From: Klenkia sesuvii
Lineage (GTDB): Bacteria > Actinomycetota > Actinomycetes > Mycobacteriales > Geodermatophilaceae
DNA length: 64,000 bases
Assembly (NCBI RefSeq): GCF_037083825.1
Contig: NZ_JBAPLU010000007.1
Location: 139,485-203,484, forward strand
Direction of reading: 5' to 3'
Shown: positions 44,739 to 54,083 of the stretch, one piece after another
Numbering within the stretch: the stretch's first letter is position 1
Layout: the number at the start of each line of letters is the position of its first letter
Translations under genes and position numbers: made by a program
Notes under the pieces: model-generated
What the model was told of the DNA's origin: nothing
The model's database searches: none
The model's input: the letters and a program-made list of their open reading frames with translations, nothing else

Positions 44739-45644
44739 TCAGCGCGCCCCGACCGCCCAGCGCAGCGCTGACTCCACGTCGCCGTGGGTGAAGCTGAAGC
44801 CTGACTCCAGCAGCACCCGGGGGAGGGCACGTTGCCCGGCCAGCACTCCGAGCTCGGCGAACTCGCCCAGCACCACCGACAGCGCGAAGCCGGGTACCGG
44901 CAGCACGGTGGGCCGGTGCAGCACCCGGCCCAGGGCCTCGGTGAACGCGGCGTTCGTGACCGGCTCGGGGCCGGTGAGGTCCACCGGGCCCGCGACGTCG
45001 GCGTCGAGCAGGAACCGGATGGCGTCGACCTCGTCGCGCAGGCTGATCCAGGGCCACCACTGCTTCCCCGAGCCCAGCTTGCCACCGAGCCCGAGGGCGA
45101 ACAGCGGCCGGATCTTGGCCATCAGGCCACCCCGGGCCAGCACCAGCCCGGTGCGCAGGTGGGCCACGCGCACGCCCGCGGCCTCCGCGGGGGCGGTGGC
45201 CTGCTCCCACTGCACGCAGACGTCGGCGAGGAAGTCCTTGCCGGCCGGACTGGTCTCGTCGAGCACCCGGTCCCCGCCGTCGCCGTAGTAGCCGACCGCC
45301 GACGCCGAGAGCAGCACCCGTGGTCGACCGGGGTCCGCCGCGGCGGCCTGCGCGAGGGCGGCGCTGACGGTGGTGGTGCTGTCGACCCGACTGGCCAGCA
45401 CCTCACGCTTGTACTGCTCGGTCCACCGCTTGTCGCCGATGCCGACGCCGGCCAGGTTGACCACGGCGTCGACGTCGGCCAGGACGCCGGGGTCGAGCTG
45501 GTGGTGGGCCGGGTCCCACCGGTGCTCGTCAGCCGTGCGCGGCGTCCGACGGACCAGCCGGCGGACGTCGTGGCCGTCGGCCCGCAGCGCCGACACGAGC
45601 TCGGTGCCTACCAGACCGGAGGAACCGGTCACCGCGATCTGCAT
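44739..45644 (-). CDS. TIGR01777 family NAD-dependent epimerase-like protein
   Basis: 301 residues, atypical short-chain dehydrogenase. The N-terminal GSSGLVGTELVSALRADGH is the nucleotide loop; VVNLAGVGIGDKRW, SASAVGYYG and the C-terminal DUF1731 (PVPGFALSVVLGEFAEL, LLESGFSF) are diagnostic. The reaction is unknown; Escherichia coli YfcH and human SDR39U1 are relatives. It converges on the kinase gene and lies downstream of sucB on the same strand, separated by a terminator. Confidence 0.88.
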   Translation of the reverse strand: MQIAVTGSSGLVGTELVSALRADGHDVRRLVRRTPRTADEHRWDPAHHQLDPGVLADVDAVVNLAGVGIGDKRWTEQYKREVLASRVDSTTTVSAALAQAAAADPGRPRVLLSASAVGYYGDGGDRVLDETSPAGKDFLADVCVQWEQATAPAEAAGVRVAHLRTGLVLARGGLMAKIRPLFALGLGGKLGSGKQWWPWISLRDEVDAIRFLLDADVAGPVDLTGPEPVTNAAFTEALGRVLHRPTVLPVPGFALSVVLGEFAELGVLAGQRALPRVLLESGFSFTHGDVESALRWAVGAR

Positions 45645-45712
45645 GGTCGGGTCCGACCTCCTGGTGTGGGGGGGGTGTGCGGGCCGGTGGTGCCCGCATC
45701 CGGGGCCGCCGA

Positions 45713-45751
45713 CACCTCGGGCCCCGGCGGTGCTCGCCGGGGCCCGAGGTG
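45713..45751 (-). terminator. Terminator hairpin after sucB
   Basis: A perfect 16-bp stem (45713-45728 with 45736-45751) and seven-base loop, 18 bases past the sucB stop. Confidence 0.75.
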
Positions 45752-45768
45752 GGGGTGCTGCGCGGGGC

Positions 45769-47685
45769 TCAGCTGAGGCCGAGCTCCCCGTGGAACTGCC
45801 CGGCCTCGAGCCGCTCCTTCACCGTGACCAGGAACCGGGCGGCGTCGGCGCCGTCGACGATGCGGTGGTCGTAGGACAGCGCCAGGTAGACCATCGACCG
45901 CACGGCGACGACCTCGCCGAGCTCGGCGTCCTGCACGACGACCGGACGCTTGACGACCGAACCGGTGCCCAGGATGGCGACCTGGGGCTGGTTGATGATC
46001 GGCGTGTCGAAGAGGGCGCCGCGGCTGCCGGTGTTGGTCAGCGTGAAGGTGCCACCGCCGAGCTCGTCGGGGGTGACCTTGTTGGTGCGGGTGCGCTCGG
46101 CCAGGTCGGCGATCTTGCGGGCGATGCCGGCCAGGCTCAGGTCACCGCCGTCCCGGATGACCGGGACGAGCAGACCCCGCTCGGTGTCCACCGCGACGCC
46201 GAGGTTCTCGGCGTCGTGGTAGGTGACGGTCCCGGCCTCCATGTCGATCGAGGAGTTCACGGTGGGGTGCACCTTGAGGGCCTCGATCGAGGCCTTGGCG
46301 AAGAAGGGCAGGAACGACAGCTTGACGCCCTCGCGGGCGGCGAAGTCGTTCTTGACCTGGTTGCGCAGGGTGGCGATGCGCGTGACGTCGACCTCGACGA
46401 CCGTGGTCAGCTGCGCGCTGACCTGCAGGGACTCCACCATGCGCTCGGCGATGACCCGGCGCAGCCGGGACAGCTTCTCGGTGCGGCCGCGCAGCGGGCT
46501 GGGCGCGGCCGCGGGTGCCCGACCCTGCGGCTCGGCCCCCTGCGGAGCCGACGCCTGCGGAGCCGAAGCCTGCGGAGCCGACTGGGGGGCCGCCGCGGGC
46601 GCGGCCTGCTCGGCCGCGGCGAGGACGTCCTGCTTGCGGATCCGCCCGCCCACCCCGGTACCCGAGATCGACGACAGGTCGACCCCGTGCTCGGCGGCCA
46701 GGCGGCGCACCAGCGGCGTCACGTAGGCGCCGCCGCCGTCACCGCTCGGCGTCGACGACCCGGCGGACGACCCGCCCGCGGACGACGCGGCGGGCGCCTG
46801 GGGAGCCACCTGCGGAGCCGGCTGCGACGTGGGCGAGCCGGCGGGCAGCGCACCGCTGGAGCCGTAGTCGCCGCCCGGGGTGGAGTTGTCGGTCTCGGCC
46901 TCGACCGGGGTCGGCTGGGCCTCCGCCTGCTTCGCCTCCGGCTCCTGCTGCTGCGGCTCCTGCTGCTGCGGCTCCTGCTGCTCCGGCTCCTGCGCGGCCG
47001 GGGCCTGCTCGGCCGGCGCGGACCCACCGCCCGTGCCGCCGCCGATGGCGGCCAGCTGCGCGCCGACGTCGACGGTCTCGTCCTCCCCGACCAGGATCTT
47101 CGTGAGCGTGCCCGCCGCGGGCGAGGGGATCTCGGTGTCGACCTTGTCCGTGGAGACCTCGAGCAGGGGCTCGTCGACCTCGACGGTGTCGCCCTCGGCC
47201 TTGAGCCAGCGGGTGACGGTGCCCTCGGTGACGCTCTCGCCCAGGGCCGGCATGGTCACCGGGGTGCCCTCACCCGAACCGCCGCCCGAGCCGCCGTCCT
47301 GACCGCCCGAAGTGGGGGCCTGCGCCTGCTCCTGCGGGGCCGGGTCGGGCTCGGCGGGGGCCTCGGCCTCGGCGGGCTGCTCGGCCTCGGCGGGCTGCTC
47401 GGCCTCGGCGGGCTCCTCGGCCGGGGCCGAGGAGCCACCGCCCTCACCCTCCCCGCCGATGATCGCCAGCTCGGCACCGACCTCGACGGTCTCGTCCTCG
47501 GCCACGACGATCGTGGTCAGCACGCCGGCGGCGGGCGAGGGGATCTCCGTGTCGACCTTGTCGGTGGAGACCTCGAGCAAGGGCTCGTCGACCTCGACGG
47601 TGTCGCCCTCGGCCTTGAGCCAGCGGGTGACGGTGCCCTCGGTGACGCTCTCGCCCAGGGCGGGCATGGTGACGGACGTCGGCAT
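45769..47685 (-). CDS. sucB: 2-oxoglutarate dehydrogenase E2, dihydrolipoamide succinyltransferase
   Basis: 638 residues. Two N-terminal lipoyl domains (about 3-78 and 141-216), each with the lipoylated Lys in DKVDTE (43 and 181), are joined by Ala/Pro/Glu-rich linkers. A peripheral-subunit-binding domain follows near 320-355 (VTPLVRRLAAEHGVDLSSISGTG), then the catalytic domain with HRIVDG near 607. It transfers succinyl or acetyl groups to CoA. The two lipoyl coding segments are nearly identical DNA. lpd lies directly upstream on the same strand. Confidence 0.93.
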   Translation of the reverse strand: MPTSVTMPALGESVTEGTVTRWLKAEGDTVEVDEPLLEVSTDKVDTEIPSPAAGVLTTIVVAEDETVEVGAELAIIGGEGEGGGSSAPAEEPAEAEQPAEAEQPAEAEAPAEPDPAPQEQAQAPTSGGQDGGSGGGSGEGTPVTMPALGESVTEGTVTRWLKAEGDTVEVDEPLLEVSTDKVDTEIPSPAAGTLTKILVGEDETVDVGAQLAAIGGGTGGGSAPAEQAPAAQEPEQQEPQQQEPQQQEPEAKQAEAQPTPVEAETDNSTPGGDYGSSGALPAGSPTSQPAPQVAPQAPAASSAGGSSAGSSTPSGDGGGAYVTPLVRRLAAEHGVDLSSISGTGVGGRIRKQDVLAAAEQAAPAAAPQSAPQASAPQASAPQGAEPQGRAPAAAPSPLRGRTEKLSRLRRVIAERMVESLQVSAQLTTVVEVDVTRIATLRNQVKNDFAAREGVKLSFLPFFAKASIEALKVHPTVNSSIDMEAGTVTYHDAENLGVAVDTERGLLVPVIRDGGDLSLAGIARKIADLAERTRTNKVTPDELGGGTFTLTNTGSRGALFDTPIINQPQVAILGTGSVVKRPVVVQDAELGEVVAVRSMVYLALSYDHRIVDGADAARFLVTVKERLEAGQFHGELGLS

Positions 47686-47722
47686 CGAGCGCAGTTCTCC
47701 TCAGGTCAGGGGTGGTGGGGGA

Positions 47723-49102
47723 TCAGCTGTGCGAGTGCAGCGGCTTGCCGGCCAACGCGAGGTGCGCCTCGCCGACCGCCTCGCTCTGCGTGGGGTGCGG
47801 GTGGATGAGGGAGGCCACCTCGTCGGGCAGGGCCTCCCAGTTGTAGATGAGCTGGGCCTCGGCCACGAGCTCGCCGACCCGGCTGCCGACCATGTGCACG
47901 CCGACGACGGGGCCGTCCTTGGCGCGCACCAGCTTGACCGCACCGGAGGTCTTGAGGATCTGGCTCTTGCCGTTGCCGCCCAGGTCGTAGTTCACGACCT
48001 CGACCTCGCCGAACTTCTCCTTGGCCTGCGCCTCGGTGAGGCCGACCGAGGCCACCTCGGGCTCGGAGTAGGTGACCCGGGGGACACCGGCGTAGTCGAT
48101 CGGGACGACGGGCAACCCGGCCAGCCGCTCGGCCACGAGGATGCCCTCGCCGAAGCCGACGTGGGCCAGCTGCAGGGTGGGCACCAGGTCACCGACGGCG
48201 GAGATGGTGGGCACGTTGGTCTGCATGTACTCGTCGACGAGCACGAAGCCGCGCTCCATGGCGACCCCGGCCTCCTCGTAGCCCAGGCCGGCGCTGACCG
48301 GCCCACGGCCCACAGCCACCAGCACGATCTCGGCGGAGTAGGACTTGCCGTTCTCCAGGTCGACGGTCACGCCGTCCTCACCCGGGGTCACCTTGGCGAC
48401 CCGGCTGCCCAGCGAGAAGTCGATCTTGCGACGACGGTAGGCGCGCTCGAGCAGCTTGGACGAGGCCTCGTCCTCCAGCGGCACGAGGTGGGGCAGGCCC
48501 TCGATGATGGTGACGTCGGCGCCGAAGGACTTCCACACGCTGGCGAACTCGCAGCCGATGACGCCGCCGCCGAGGATGATCACGGAGCTGGGGACGCGCT
48601 CGAGCTCGAGGGCTTGGTCGCTGGTGATGACCGTGCTGCCGTTGATGTCGATGCCGGGCAGGCTGCGGGCGTAGGAACCGGTGGCCAGCAGCACGTGCTT
48701 GCCCTCGTAGGTGGTGTCGCCCACGGCCACGGCGGTCGGGGAGACGAGCGTGCCCTCACCCTCGACGTAGGTGATCTTGCGGCTCTTGATCAGGCCCTGC
48801 AGGCCCTTGTAGAGCTTGGCAGTGACCCCGCCCTTGTACTCGTTCACCCCGGCCATGTCGATGCCGGCCAGCGAGGTCTTGACGCCGAACTGCTCGCCCT
48901 CGCGGGCGGAGTCGGCCACCTCCGCGGCGTGCAGCAGGGCCTTGGTGGGGATGCAGCCCCGGTGCAGGCAGGTGCCGCCGACCTTGTCCTTCTCGATCAG
49001 CACGACCGACAGCCCGAGCTCGGCGCCGCGGAGCGCGGCGGCGTAGCCACCCGAGCCACCTCCCAGGATGACGAGGTCGGCGGTCTGGGCGGGTGCGCTC
49101 AC
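47723..49102 (-). CDS. lpd: Dihydrolipoyl dehydrogenase
   Basis: 459 residues from the GTG at 49102, with GAGGAG six bases upstream. FAD motif ILGGGSGGYAAALRGAEL, redox disulfide GGTCLHRGC (Cys45, Cys50), NAD motif ILGGGVIGCEFASVW, and the C-terminal catalytic HPHPTQSEAV. It reoxidises the lipoyl arms of the E2 subunit encoded 37 bases downstream and of the glycine cleavage H protein. Cytosolic homodimer in studied homologues. Confidence 0.96.
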   Translation of the reverse strand: MSAPAQTADLVILGGGSGGYAAALRGAELGLSVVLIEKDKVGGTCLHRGCIPTKALLHAAEVADSAREGEQFGVKTSLAGIDMAGVNEYKGGVTAKLYKGLQGLIKSRKITYVEGEGTLVSPTAVAVGDTTYEGKHVLLATGSYARSLPGIDINGSTVITSDQALELERVPSSVIILGGGVIGCEFASVWKSFGADVTIIEGLPHLVPLEDEASSKLLERAYRRRKIDFSLGSRVAKVTPGEDGVTVDLENGKSYSAEIVLVAVGRGPVSAGLGYEEAGVAMERGFVLVDEYMQTNVPTISAVGDLVPTLQLAHVGFGEGILVAERLAGLPVVPIDYAGVPRVTYSEPEVASVGLTEAQAKEKFGEVEVVNYDLGGNGKSQILKTSGAVKLVRAKDGPVVGVHMVGSRVGELVAEAQLIYNWEALPDEVASLIHPHPTQSEAVGEAHLALAGKPLHSHS

Positions 49103-49308
49103 AGGTTCTCCTCGGTGCGGCTCGGCCGGCGGCGGGCAGGTCGTGCTCGCCGCGGGCTGGTGCGGGGGCGGTGCGGGGGTGGTGCGGACCCCATCCTGCC
49201 ACTTGCGGGGAACGCGCACCCGACCTGCTCCGTTGGCCCGGCGGGCGCCGAGTCCGGCGTCCGCGCGACGGGTCCCCACCCGCTCGCGCCGCGCGGGAGG
49301 AGTGCGAC

Positions 49309-49665
49309 GTGGGTCTGTTCGACAAGCTGCGCGGACGGCGCGGCACCGGCGGGCAGGGCGCGCGTGGTGGCCGCCGCGCGACCCTGGACCGCCCCTCGGG
49401 TCGGGCCGACCTCGGGCACCTCGAGCAGTTCGTGGGGACCCGGCGCGGCGTCGAGGGCTACGTGGAGCCGCGCACCGCGGTGACCGAGTCCACCATCGTG
49501 CTGGTGGCCGCCGACGGCGAGTGGACCCGGCGGCGCATCGACGGCCCCGAGGTGGCCCGCCGGCTCTCCCGGGACCTGGCCATCCCGGTCTACGACGCCC
49601 AGGTCACCGGCTACCCCCAACGCATGCGCGACTGGACCCACCGGAGGAGGGAGCAGCAGGGCTGA
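49309..49665 (+). CDS. Conserved hypothetical protein
   Basis: 118 residues from the GTG at 49309, chosen for GGGAGGAG eight bases upstream. The first 40 residues are basic and probably disordered; the core reads RRGVEGYVEPRTAVTESTIVLVAADGEWTRRR then DLAIPVYDAQVTGYPQRMRDW. This looks like a small mixed alpha/beta protein found next to lpd in actinobacteria; I know of no function. Divergent from lpd across about 200 bases, convergent with pepA. Confidence 0.65.
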   Translation: MGLFDKLRGRRGTGGQGARGGRRATLDRPSGRADLGHLEQFVGTRRGVEGYVEPRTAVTESTIVLVAADGEWTRRRIDGPEVARRLSRDLAIPVYDAQVTGYPQRMRDWTHRRREQQG

Positions 49666-49675
49666 GCCCGCGGGT

Positions 49676-51187
49676 TCAGCTCCGGGCCAGGTCCTCGATC
49701 GTCGCCAGCAGCGTGCGCACCGGGACCCCGGTGCCCCCCTTGGGGGTGCACCCCCACGCGCCGCCGGTGTTGTAGGCCGGCCCGGCGACGTCGACGTGCG
49801 CCCACGGCAGCCCGTCGGGGACGAACTCGGCGAGGAAGTGGCCGCCGACGAGCATGCCGCCGAGGCGGTCGGGGTTGGCGTTGACGAAGTCCGCGGTGGC
49901 GGAGTCCAGGCCGCGGCGCAGCTCGGGCGGCAACGGCATGGCCCACATGGGCTCGCCCACCCGGGTGCCGGCGGCCACGACGGCGTCGCGCAGCTCCGCG
50001 GTGCCCATCACGCCGGCGGTGCGCCCGCCGAGGGCGACCGTCTGGGCGCCGGTCAGGGTCGAGGTCTCGAGCAGGTAGTCGGGGGAGTCCTCGGCCGCCC
50101 GGGCGATGGCGTCGGCCAGCACGACCCGGCCCTCGGCGTCGGTGTTGGTGATCTCGGCCGTCTTGCCGTTGCGGAAGGTCACGACGTCGGCCGGTCGGTA
50201 GGCGCTGCCGGAGGGCAGGTTCTCGGCGATCGGCACGGTGGCGGTGACGTCGACGGGTAGCCCCAGCTCGGCGACCAGGCACACGGTGGCGATCACGGCG
50301 GCGGCGCCGGCCATGTCGCTCTTCATGTCCTCCATCTTCAGCGCGGGCTTGATGGACAGGCCGCCGCTGTCGAACGTGATCCCCTTGCCCACCAGGGCGA
50401 CCGACCGGCGGGCGCGCCGGCCGCGGTAGGTCAGCCGCAGCAGCCGCGGGCCCCGGGTGGACCCGCCGCCCACGGCCAGGATGCCGCCGTACCCGCCGGC
50501 GGCCAGCTGCTCCTCGTCGAGGACCTCGACGGACAGGCCAGCCTCCTTGCCGGCGGCGGCGCCGCGCGCGGCCAGCTCGGCGGGGAAGAGGTCGTTGGGT
50601 GGGGTGTTGACCAGGTCACGGGCGAGGGCGACGGCGTCGGCGACCGCCCGCACGCGGGTCAACGCGGCCTTGGCGCCACCGGCGTCGGGCACGACCAGCT
50701 CGAACGACCGCGGCGGGGCCGGCCGGTCGGCGGGCAGGGTCGACTTGTAGGCGGTGAACTCGTAGGCACCCAGCAGGGCGCCCTCGCCGACGGCGTGCAA
50801 CCGGTCGTCGTCGGGGGCGCCGCCGACCGCGGCGAGCAGGGAGACGACCGAGGCGCGGCCGGTCAGGGCCCGGCTGGCGGCGCCGGCGGCGCGGCGGACC
50901 GCGTCGGAGGGGTAGCTGCCGTCGGTCTGGGCTGGGCCCAGACCGACGACCGCGACGACCGGGAAGGGGCCCTGGCCGAACGTGGCCAACCGGGTGACCT
51001 CGTCCTCGGCGCCGCGTGCGCCCAGGTCGGCCAGGGCCGCCATGAGGCGACCGCCCAGCAACCGGTCGACGGCGTCGGCGCCGGGGGTGGCCAGCGGGCC
51101 GTCGGGACCCTTGCCGACCCCGACGACCACGGCGTCGGCGGTGAGCTTCTCGAGCGGGCGGTCGGTGGCGGTGATCGTCGGCGGCAC
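49676..51187 (-). CDS. pepA: Leucyl aminopeptidase (M17)
   Basis: 503 residues. The C-terminal catalytic domain holds the two-metal site: GKGITFDSGGLSIKP, MKSDMAGAAAV and the family signature NTDAEGRVVLADA. The N-terminal macro-like domain is about 1-180. It releases N-terminal residues from peptides in the cytosol as a hexamer in known homologues. GTG start; TAGGGT stands six bases upstream, suggesting a leaderless mRNA. Divergent from gcvT. Confidence 0.94.
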   Translation of the reverse strand: MPPTITATDRPLEKLTADAVVVGVGKGPDGPLATPGADAVDRLLGGRLMAALADLGARGAEDEVTRLATFGQGPFPVVAVVGLGPAQTDGSYPSDAVRRAAGAASRALTGRASVVSLLAAVGGAPDDDRLHAVGEGALLGAYEFTAYKSTLPADRPAPPRSFELVVPDAGGAKAALTRVRAVADAVALARDLVNTPPNDLFPAELAARGAAAGKEAGLSVEVLDEEQLAAGGYGGILAVGGGSTRGPRLLRLTYRGRRARRSVALVGKGITFDSGGLSIKPALKMEDMKSDMAGAAAVIATVCLVAELGLPVDVTATVPIAENLPSGSAYRPADVVTFRNGKTAEITNTDAEGRVVLADAIARAAEDSPDYLLETSTLTGAQTVALGGRTAGVMGTAELRDAVVAAGTRVGEPMWAMPLPPELRRGLDSATADFVNANPDRLGGMLVGGHFLAEFVPDGLPWAHVDVAGPAYNTGGAWGCTPKGGTGVPVRTLLATIEDLARS

Positions 51188-51193
51188 CCGCCC

Positions 51194-51199
51194 ACCCTA
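51194..51199 (-). promoter_or_regulatory. -10 box TAGGGT for leaderless pepA
   Basis: TAGGGT on the minus strand, six bases before the GTG at 51187. Confidence 0.5.
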
Positions 51200-51245
51200 G
51201 AAGAACCGCCCGGACGGCGCCGTCCCCGCGGTGGGTGCCCGGCAC

Positions 51246-51251
51246 TACGGT
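51246..51251 (+). promoter_or_regulatory. -10 box TACGGT for leaderless gcvT
   Basis: TACGGT ends eight bases before the GTG at 51260. With so short a leader no glycine riboswitch can precede this gcvT on its own transcript. Confidence 0.5.
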
Positions 51252-51259
51252 CGACAGGC

Positions 51260-52372
51260 GTGACGACGCGGACCTCACCCCTTCACGGGCGCCACCTGGC
51301 CGCCGGCGCCAAGCTGGCCGACTTCGGTGGGTGGTCGATGCCGCTGGAGTACGCCGGGGGCGGTGTCATCGCCGAGCACACCGCGGTGCGCGAGGGGGTC
51401 GGACTCTTCGATGTGTCGCACCTGGGCACGGGCACGGTGCGCGGTCCCGGGGCCGCCGCGCTGGTGAACCGCTGCCTGACCAACGACCTGGGCCGCATCG
51501 TCCCCGGGCAGGCGCAGTACACGTTGTGCTGCCGGCCCGACGACGAGGAGCACGCCGGCGGCGTCGTGGACGACCTCATCGTCTACCTGCACGCCGACGA
51601 CGACGTCCTGCTGGTGCCCAACGCCGCCAACGCCGCCGAGGTCCTGGCCCGCCTGGCCGCGGTCGCCCCCGAGGGCGTCACGGTCACCGACCGGCACACC
51701 GAGGTCGCCGTCCTGGCCCTGCAGGGCCCCCGCTCGGCCGAGGTGCTGGCCGCGGTGGGCCTTCCTGGGGCGCTGGAGTACATGTCCTTCGCCGTGACCC
51801 AGGGCAGCGGGGACGTGACCGTCTGCCGCACCGGGTACACCGGCGAGCACGGCTACGAGCTGCTGGTCGAGGCCGAGCGGGCCGGGGAGCTGTGGGATGC
51901 GCTGCTGGCGGCGGGGGAGACGGAGCAGATCCGGCCCTGCGGCCTGGGTGCTCGCGACACCCTGCGCACCGAGATGGGCTACCCGCTGCACGGCCACGAG
52001 CTCTCGGTCGACATCAGCCCCGTGCAGGCGCGGGCCGGGTGGGCGGTCGGCTGGCGCAAGCCGGACTTCTGGGGGCGGCAGGCGTTGCTCGCCGAGCGCG
52101 AGGCCGGCCCGGCGCGGCAGCTGTGGGGGCTGCGCGCGCCGGGCCGGGGGATCCCGCGTCCGGGGATGCAGGTGCTGGACGGGTCCGGCGCCCGGGTCGG
52201 CGAGGTGACCAGCGGGACCTTCTCGCCGACCCTGCGCGCCGGGATCGCCCTGGCGCTGCTGGACACCGCCGCCGACCCCGCCCCCGGCCGGGAGCTGGTG
52301 GTCGACGTGCGGGGCCGGACCTCGCCGGTGGAGGTGGTCAAGCCGCCGTTCGTGCCCTCCCACGTGCGCTGA
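51260..52372 (+). CDS. gcvT: Glycine cleavage system T protein (aminomethyltransferase)
   Basis: 370 residues from the GTG at 51260. Folate-binding fold: DFGGWSMPLEYAGG, HTAVREGVGLFDVSHLG with the catalytic Asp region, FAVTQGSGDVTVCRTGYTGEHGYELLV, and GLGARDTLRTEMGYPLHGHEL. It takes the aminomethyl group from the lipoyl H protein to tetrahydrofolate. gcvH and gcvP are not in the window. It shares the lipoate supply with SucB. Convergent with the YihY gene, three bases apart. Confidence 0.93.
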   Translation: MTTRTSPLHGRHLAAGAKLADFGGWSMPLEYAGGGVIAEHTAVREGVGLFDVSHLGTGTVRGPGAAALVNRCLTNDLGRIVPGQAQYTLCCRPDDEEHAGGVVDDLIVYLHADDDVLLVPNAANAAEVLARLAAVAPEGVTVTDRHTEVAVLALQGPRSAEVLAAVGLPGALEYMSFAVTQGSGDVTVCRTGYTGEHGYELLVEAERAGELWDALLAAGETEQIRPCGLGARDTLRTEMGYPLHGHELSVDISPVQARAGWAVGWRKPDFWGRQALLAEREAGPARQLWGLRAPGRGIPRPGMQVLDGSGARVGEVTSGTFSPTLRAGIALALLDTAADPAPGRELVVDVRGRTSPVEVVKPPFVPSHVR

Positions 52373-52375
52373 CGG

Positions 52376-53512
52376 TCAGGCGCTGCGGGCGGACTCCTTG
52401 GTGGGGGTGGGCTCCTCGGGCAGCTCGTCGGCGACCGTCGCCTCGCGGGTCCCCATCGGCACCGGGTCGCCCTGCGTGGTGTCCTGCGCGGTCTGGTGCT
52501 CGGTCTCGGAGTTGATCTCCGCTCCGAGCAGCACGAGGAACACCGTCAGCTGCAGCCACAGCATCAGCACCACGACCCCGGCAACCGCCCCGTAGGTGGC
52601 CGAGTAGGAGCCGAAGTTGCTGACGTAGAAGCTGAAGCCGATCGACATCACGACCCAGGCGACGGTCACCACCACCGAGCCCAGGCTGACCCACCGGAAC
52701 TGGGGCGCGTCGCGGTCGGGGGCCACCCGGTAGAGCACCGCGAGCGCACCGGCCATGAGCGCCAGCAGCAGGGTCCACCGAACGACCTGGGCCAGGACGG
52801 TGCCGAGGACCCCGAGGTTCAGCGCATCCAGCACCACCGGGGTGACCGCGACGAGGCTGACGGTGACCAGCACGAACACGATCGCGCCGAAGGTCAGCAG
52901 CAGGGCCAGCCCGCGCCGCTTGATGGCGTTGCGGGTCTCGACCTCGTCGTAGGCCAGGTTGACCGCGGTGATGAGGTTGTTCACCCCGCCCGACGCGGAG
53001 AACAGCGCGGCGAGGATCGAGACGACCAGGCCGACGGACAAGGCACCGCTGTTGGAGGTCGCGACCGACTCGAGCTGGGTGCTGATGATCGACAGCACCT
53101 CCTCGGGCACGGTGCCCCTCAGGCTCTCGACCTGGGACTGCACCGTCTCCGGAGAGGCGAACAACCCGTACAGCGAGATGGCGGCGATGATCGTGGGGAA
53201 GATCGCCAGGAAACCGAAGAACGCCACGCCGCCACCGATGATCGGCATGTTGTCGGCGCTGTTCTCCGCCCAGGCCCGCTTGAGGATCTGCTTCCAGCCG
53301 CGCGCGGGGATGTCGGTCGGACGCTCGGCGTCCACGCCGGGCAGCCGCTCGTGCTGGCCCTCCGCCTGGGGTGGGTCGGTCGCGGCGCGCCGCGGACCGC
53401 GGTCCGCGGCGCGCTCGGCCTCCTCCTGGGCCGCGGCCCGCCGGGCCGCCTTCTCCTCCACCCGTTGCCGGATGCGGTCCACCGCGCTGTCGGGGCGCTT
53501 GATGCCGTCCAT
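52376..53512 (-). CDS. YihY/BrkB family membrane protein
   Basis: 378 residues. A charged N-terminal 85 residues precede the YihY domain with about six membrane segments; family text is DNMPIIGGGVAFFGFLAIFPTIIAAISLYG and ATYGAVAGVVVLMLWLQLTVFLVLLGAEIN. YihY proteins were once called ribonuclease BN, wrongly; their role is unsettled, perhaps transport. The acidic C-terminal 45 residues are disordered. It is the last gene of a four-gene envelope operon. Confidence 0.88.
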   Translation of the reverse strand: MDGIKRPDSAVDRIRQRVEEKAARRAAAQEEAERAADRGPRRAATDPPQAEGQHERLPGVDAERPTDIPARGWKQILKRAWAENSADNMPIIGGGVAFFGFLAIFPTIIAAISLYGLFASPETVQSQVESLRGTVPEEVLSIISTQLESVATSNSGALSVGLVVSILAALFSASGGVNNLITAVNLAYDEVETRNAIKRRGLALLLTFGAIVFVLVTVSLVAVTPVVLDALNLGVLGTVLAQVVRWTLLLALMAGALAVLYRVAPDRDAPQFRWVSLGSVVVTVAWVVMSIGFSFYVSNFGSYSATYGAVAGVVVLMLWLQLTVFLVLLGAEINSETEHQTAQDTTQGDPVPMGTREATVADELPEEPTPTKESARSA

Positions 53513-53523
53513 CGTCAGACCTC

Positions 53524-53796
53524 TCAGTCCCCGGGCCAGGAGCCGGTGAGTTTGGTGAACGCCTGGGCGCCGAACCGGTCGACCCCGGCCTTGACGACCG
53601 CGAAGATCGCGCCCTGGATGGCGGCAGCGAGCAGCACGTGCCCGGTGGTGTACTCGCTCTGCATGGCGCCGGGGGCGTCGTCCTCGTCGGCGATCCGCTT
53701 CCAGACCACCTTGAAGACCCGGCCGGAGATGGCACCTGCGGCGATGCCCGCCAGGAGCCCGACCGGCCGGTAGGCGGCCTTCGCGCCGGCGCTCAC
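53524..53796 (-). CDS. DUF4235 membrane protein
   Basis: 90 residues from a GTG that overlaps the previous stop (GTGA). Two hydrophobic segments (about 10-28 and 50-70) flank FKVVWKRIADEDDAPG, the conserved DUF4235 core. Function unknown. It always seems to travel with DUF3618 and holin-like genes in actinobacteria, as here, which suggests a shared envelope role. Confidence 0.82.
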   Translation of the reverse strand: MSAGAKAAYRPVGLLAGIAAGAISGRVFKVVWKRIADEDDAPGAMQSEYTTGHVLLAAAIQGAIFAVVKAGVDRFGAQAFTKLTGSWPGD

Positions 53797-54083
53797 CGTC
53801 GGGCCCGCCGTACGACCAGGGCCACGACGGCGGCCACGACGACCACACCGATGCCGATCACGACGGGTGGGTTCTCCCGGTAGGTCTCCACGGCGGTGTC
53901 CTTGGTCCGGGCCGCGGTCTCCTTGGCGCGGGAGCCGACGTCCAGGCGGTGGCTGAGCTCGTCGACGGTGGCCGCCAGCTGCTCCCTGGTGGCCTCGATG
54001 TCGGCCTTGATCTCGTCGGGCTCGGTCGGGCCGGACACGTCCGGCGCGCCGGGTCCGTGGGCGCCCTCGGGTCGGCTGGTCAT
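53793..54083 (-). CDS. DUF3618 membrane protein
   Basis: 96 residues. The core EIKADIEATREQLAATVDELSHRLDV is the DUF3618 helix; AKETAARTKDTAVETYREN continues it, and one membrane segment (about 74-92) ends in an Arg-rich tail, putting the C-terminus in the cytosol. Overlaps both neighbours by four bases (ATGA, GTGA). Function unknown; the long amphipathic helix plus anchor fits a membrane-associated scaffold. Confidence 0.85.
   Translation of the reverse strand: MTSRPEGAHGPGAPDVSGPTEPDEIKADIEATREQLAATVDELSHRLDVGSRAKETAARTKDTAVETYRENPPVVIGIGVVVVAAVVALVVRRARR

Noticed and set aside
51188..51259. Glycine riboswitch before gcvT
   Set aside because: Only 72 bases separate gcvT from pepA and the -10 box gives an almost leaderless transcript.
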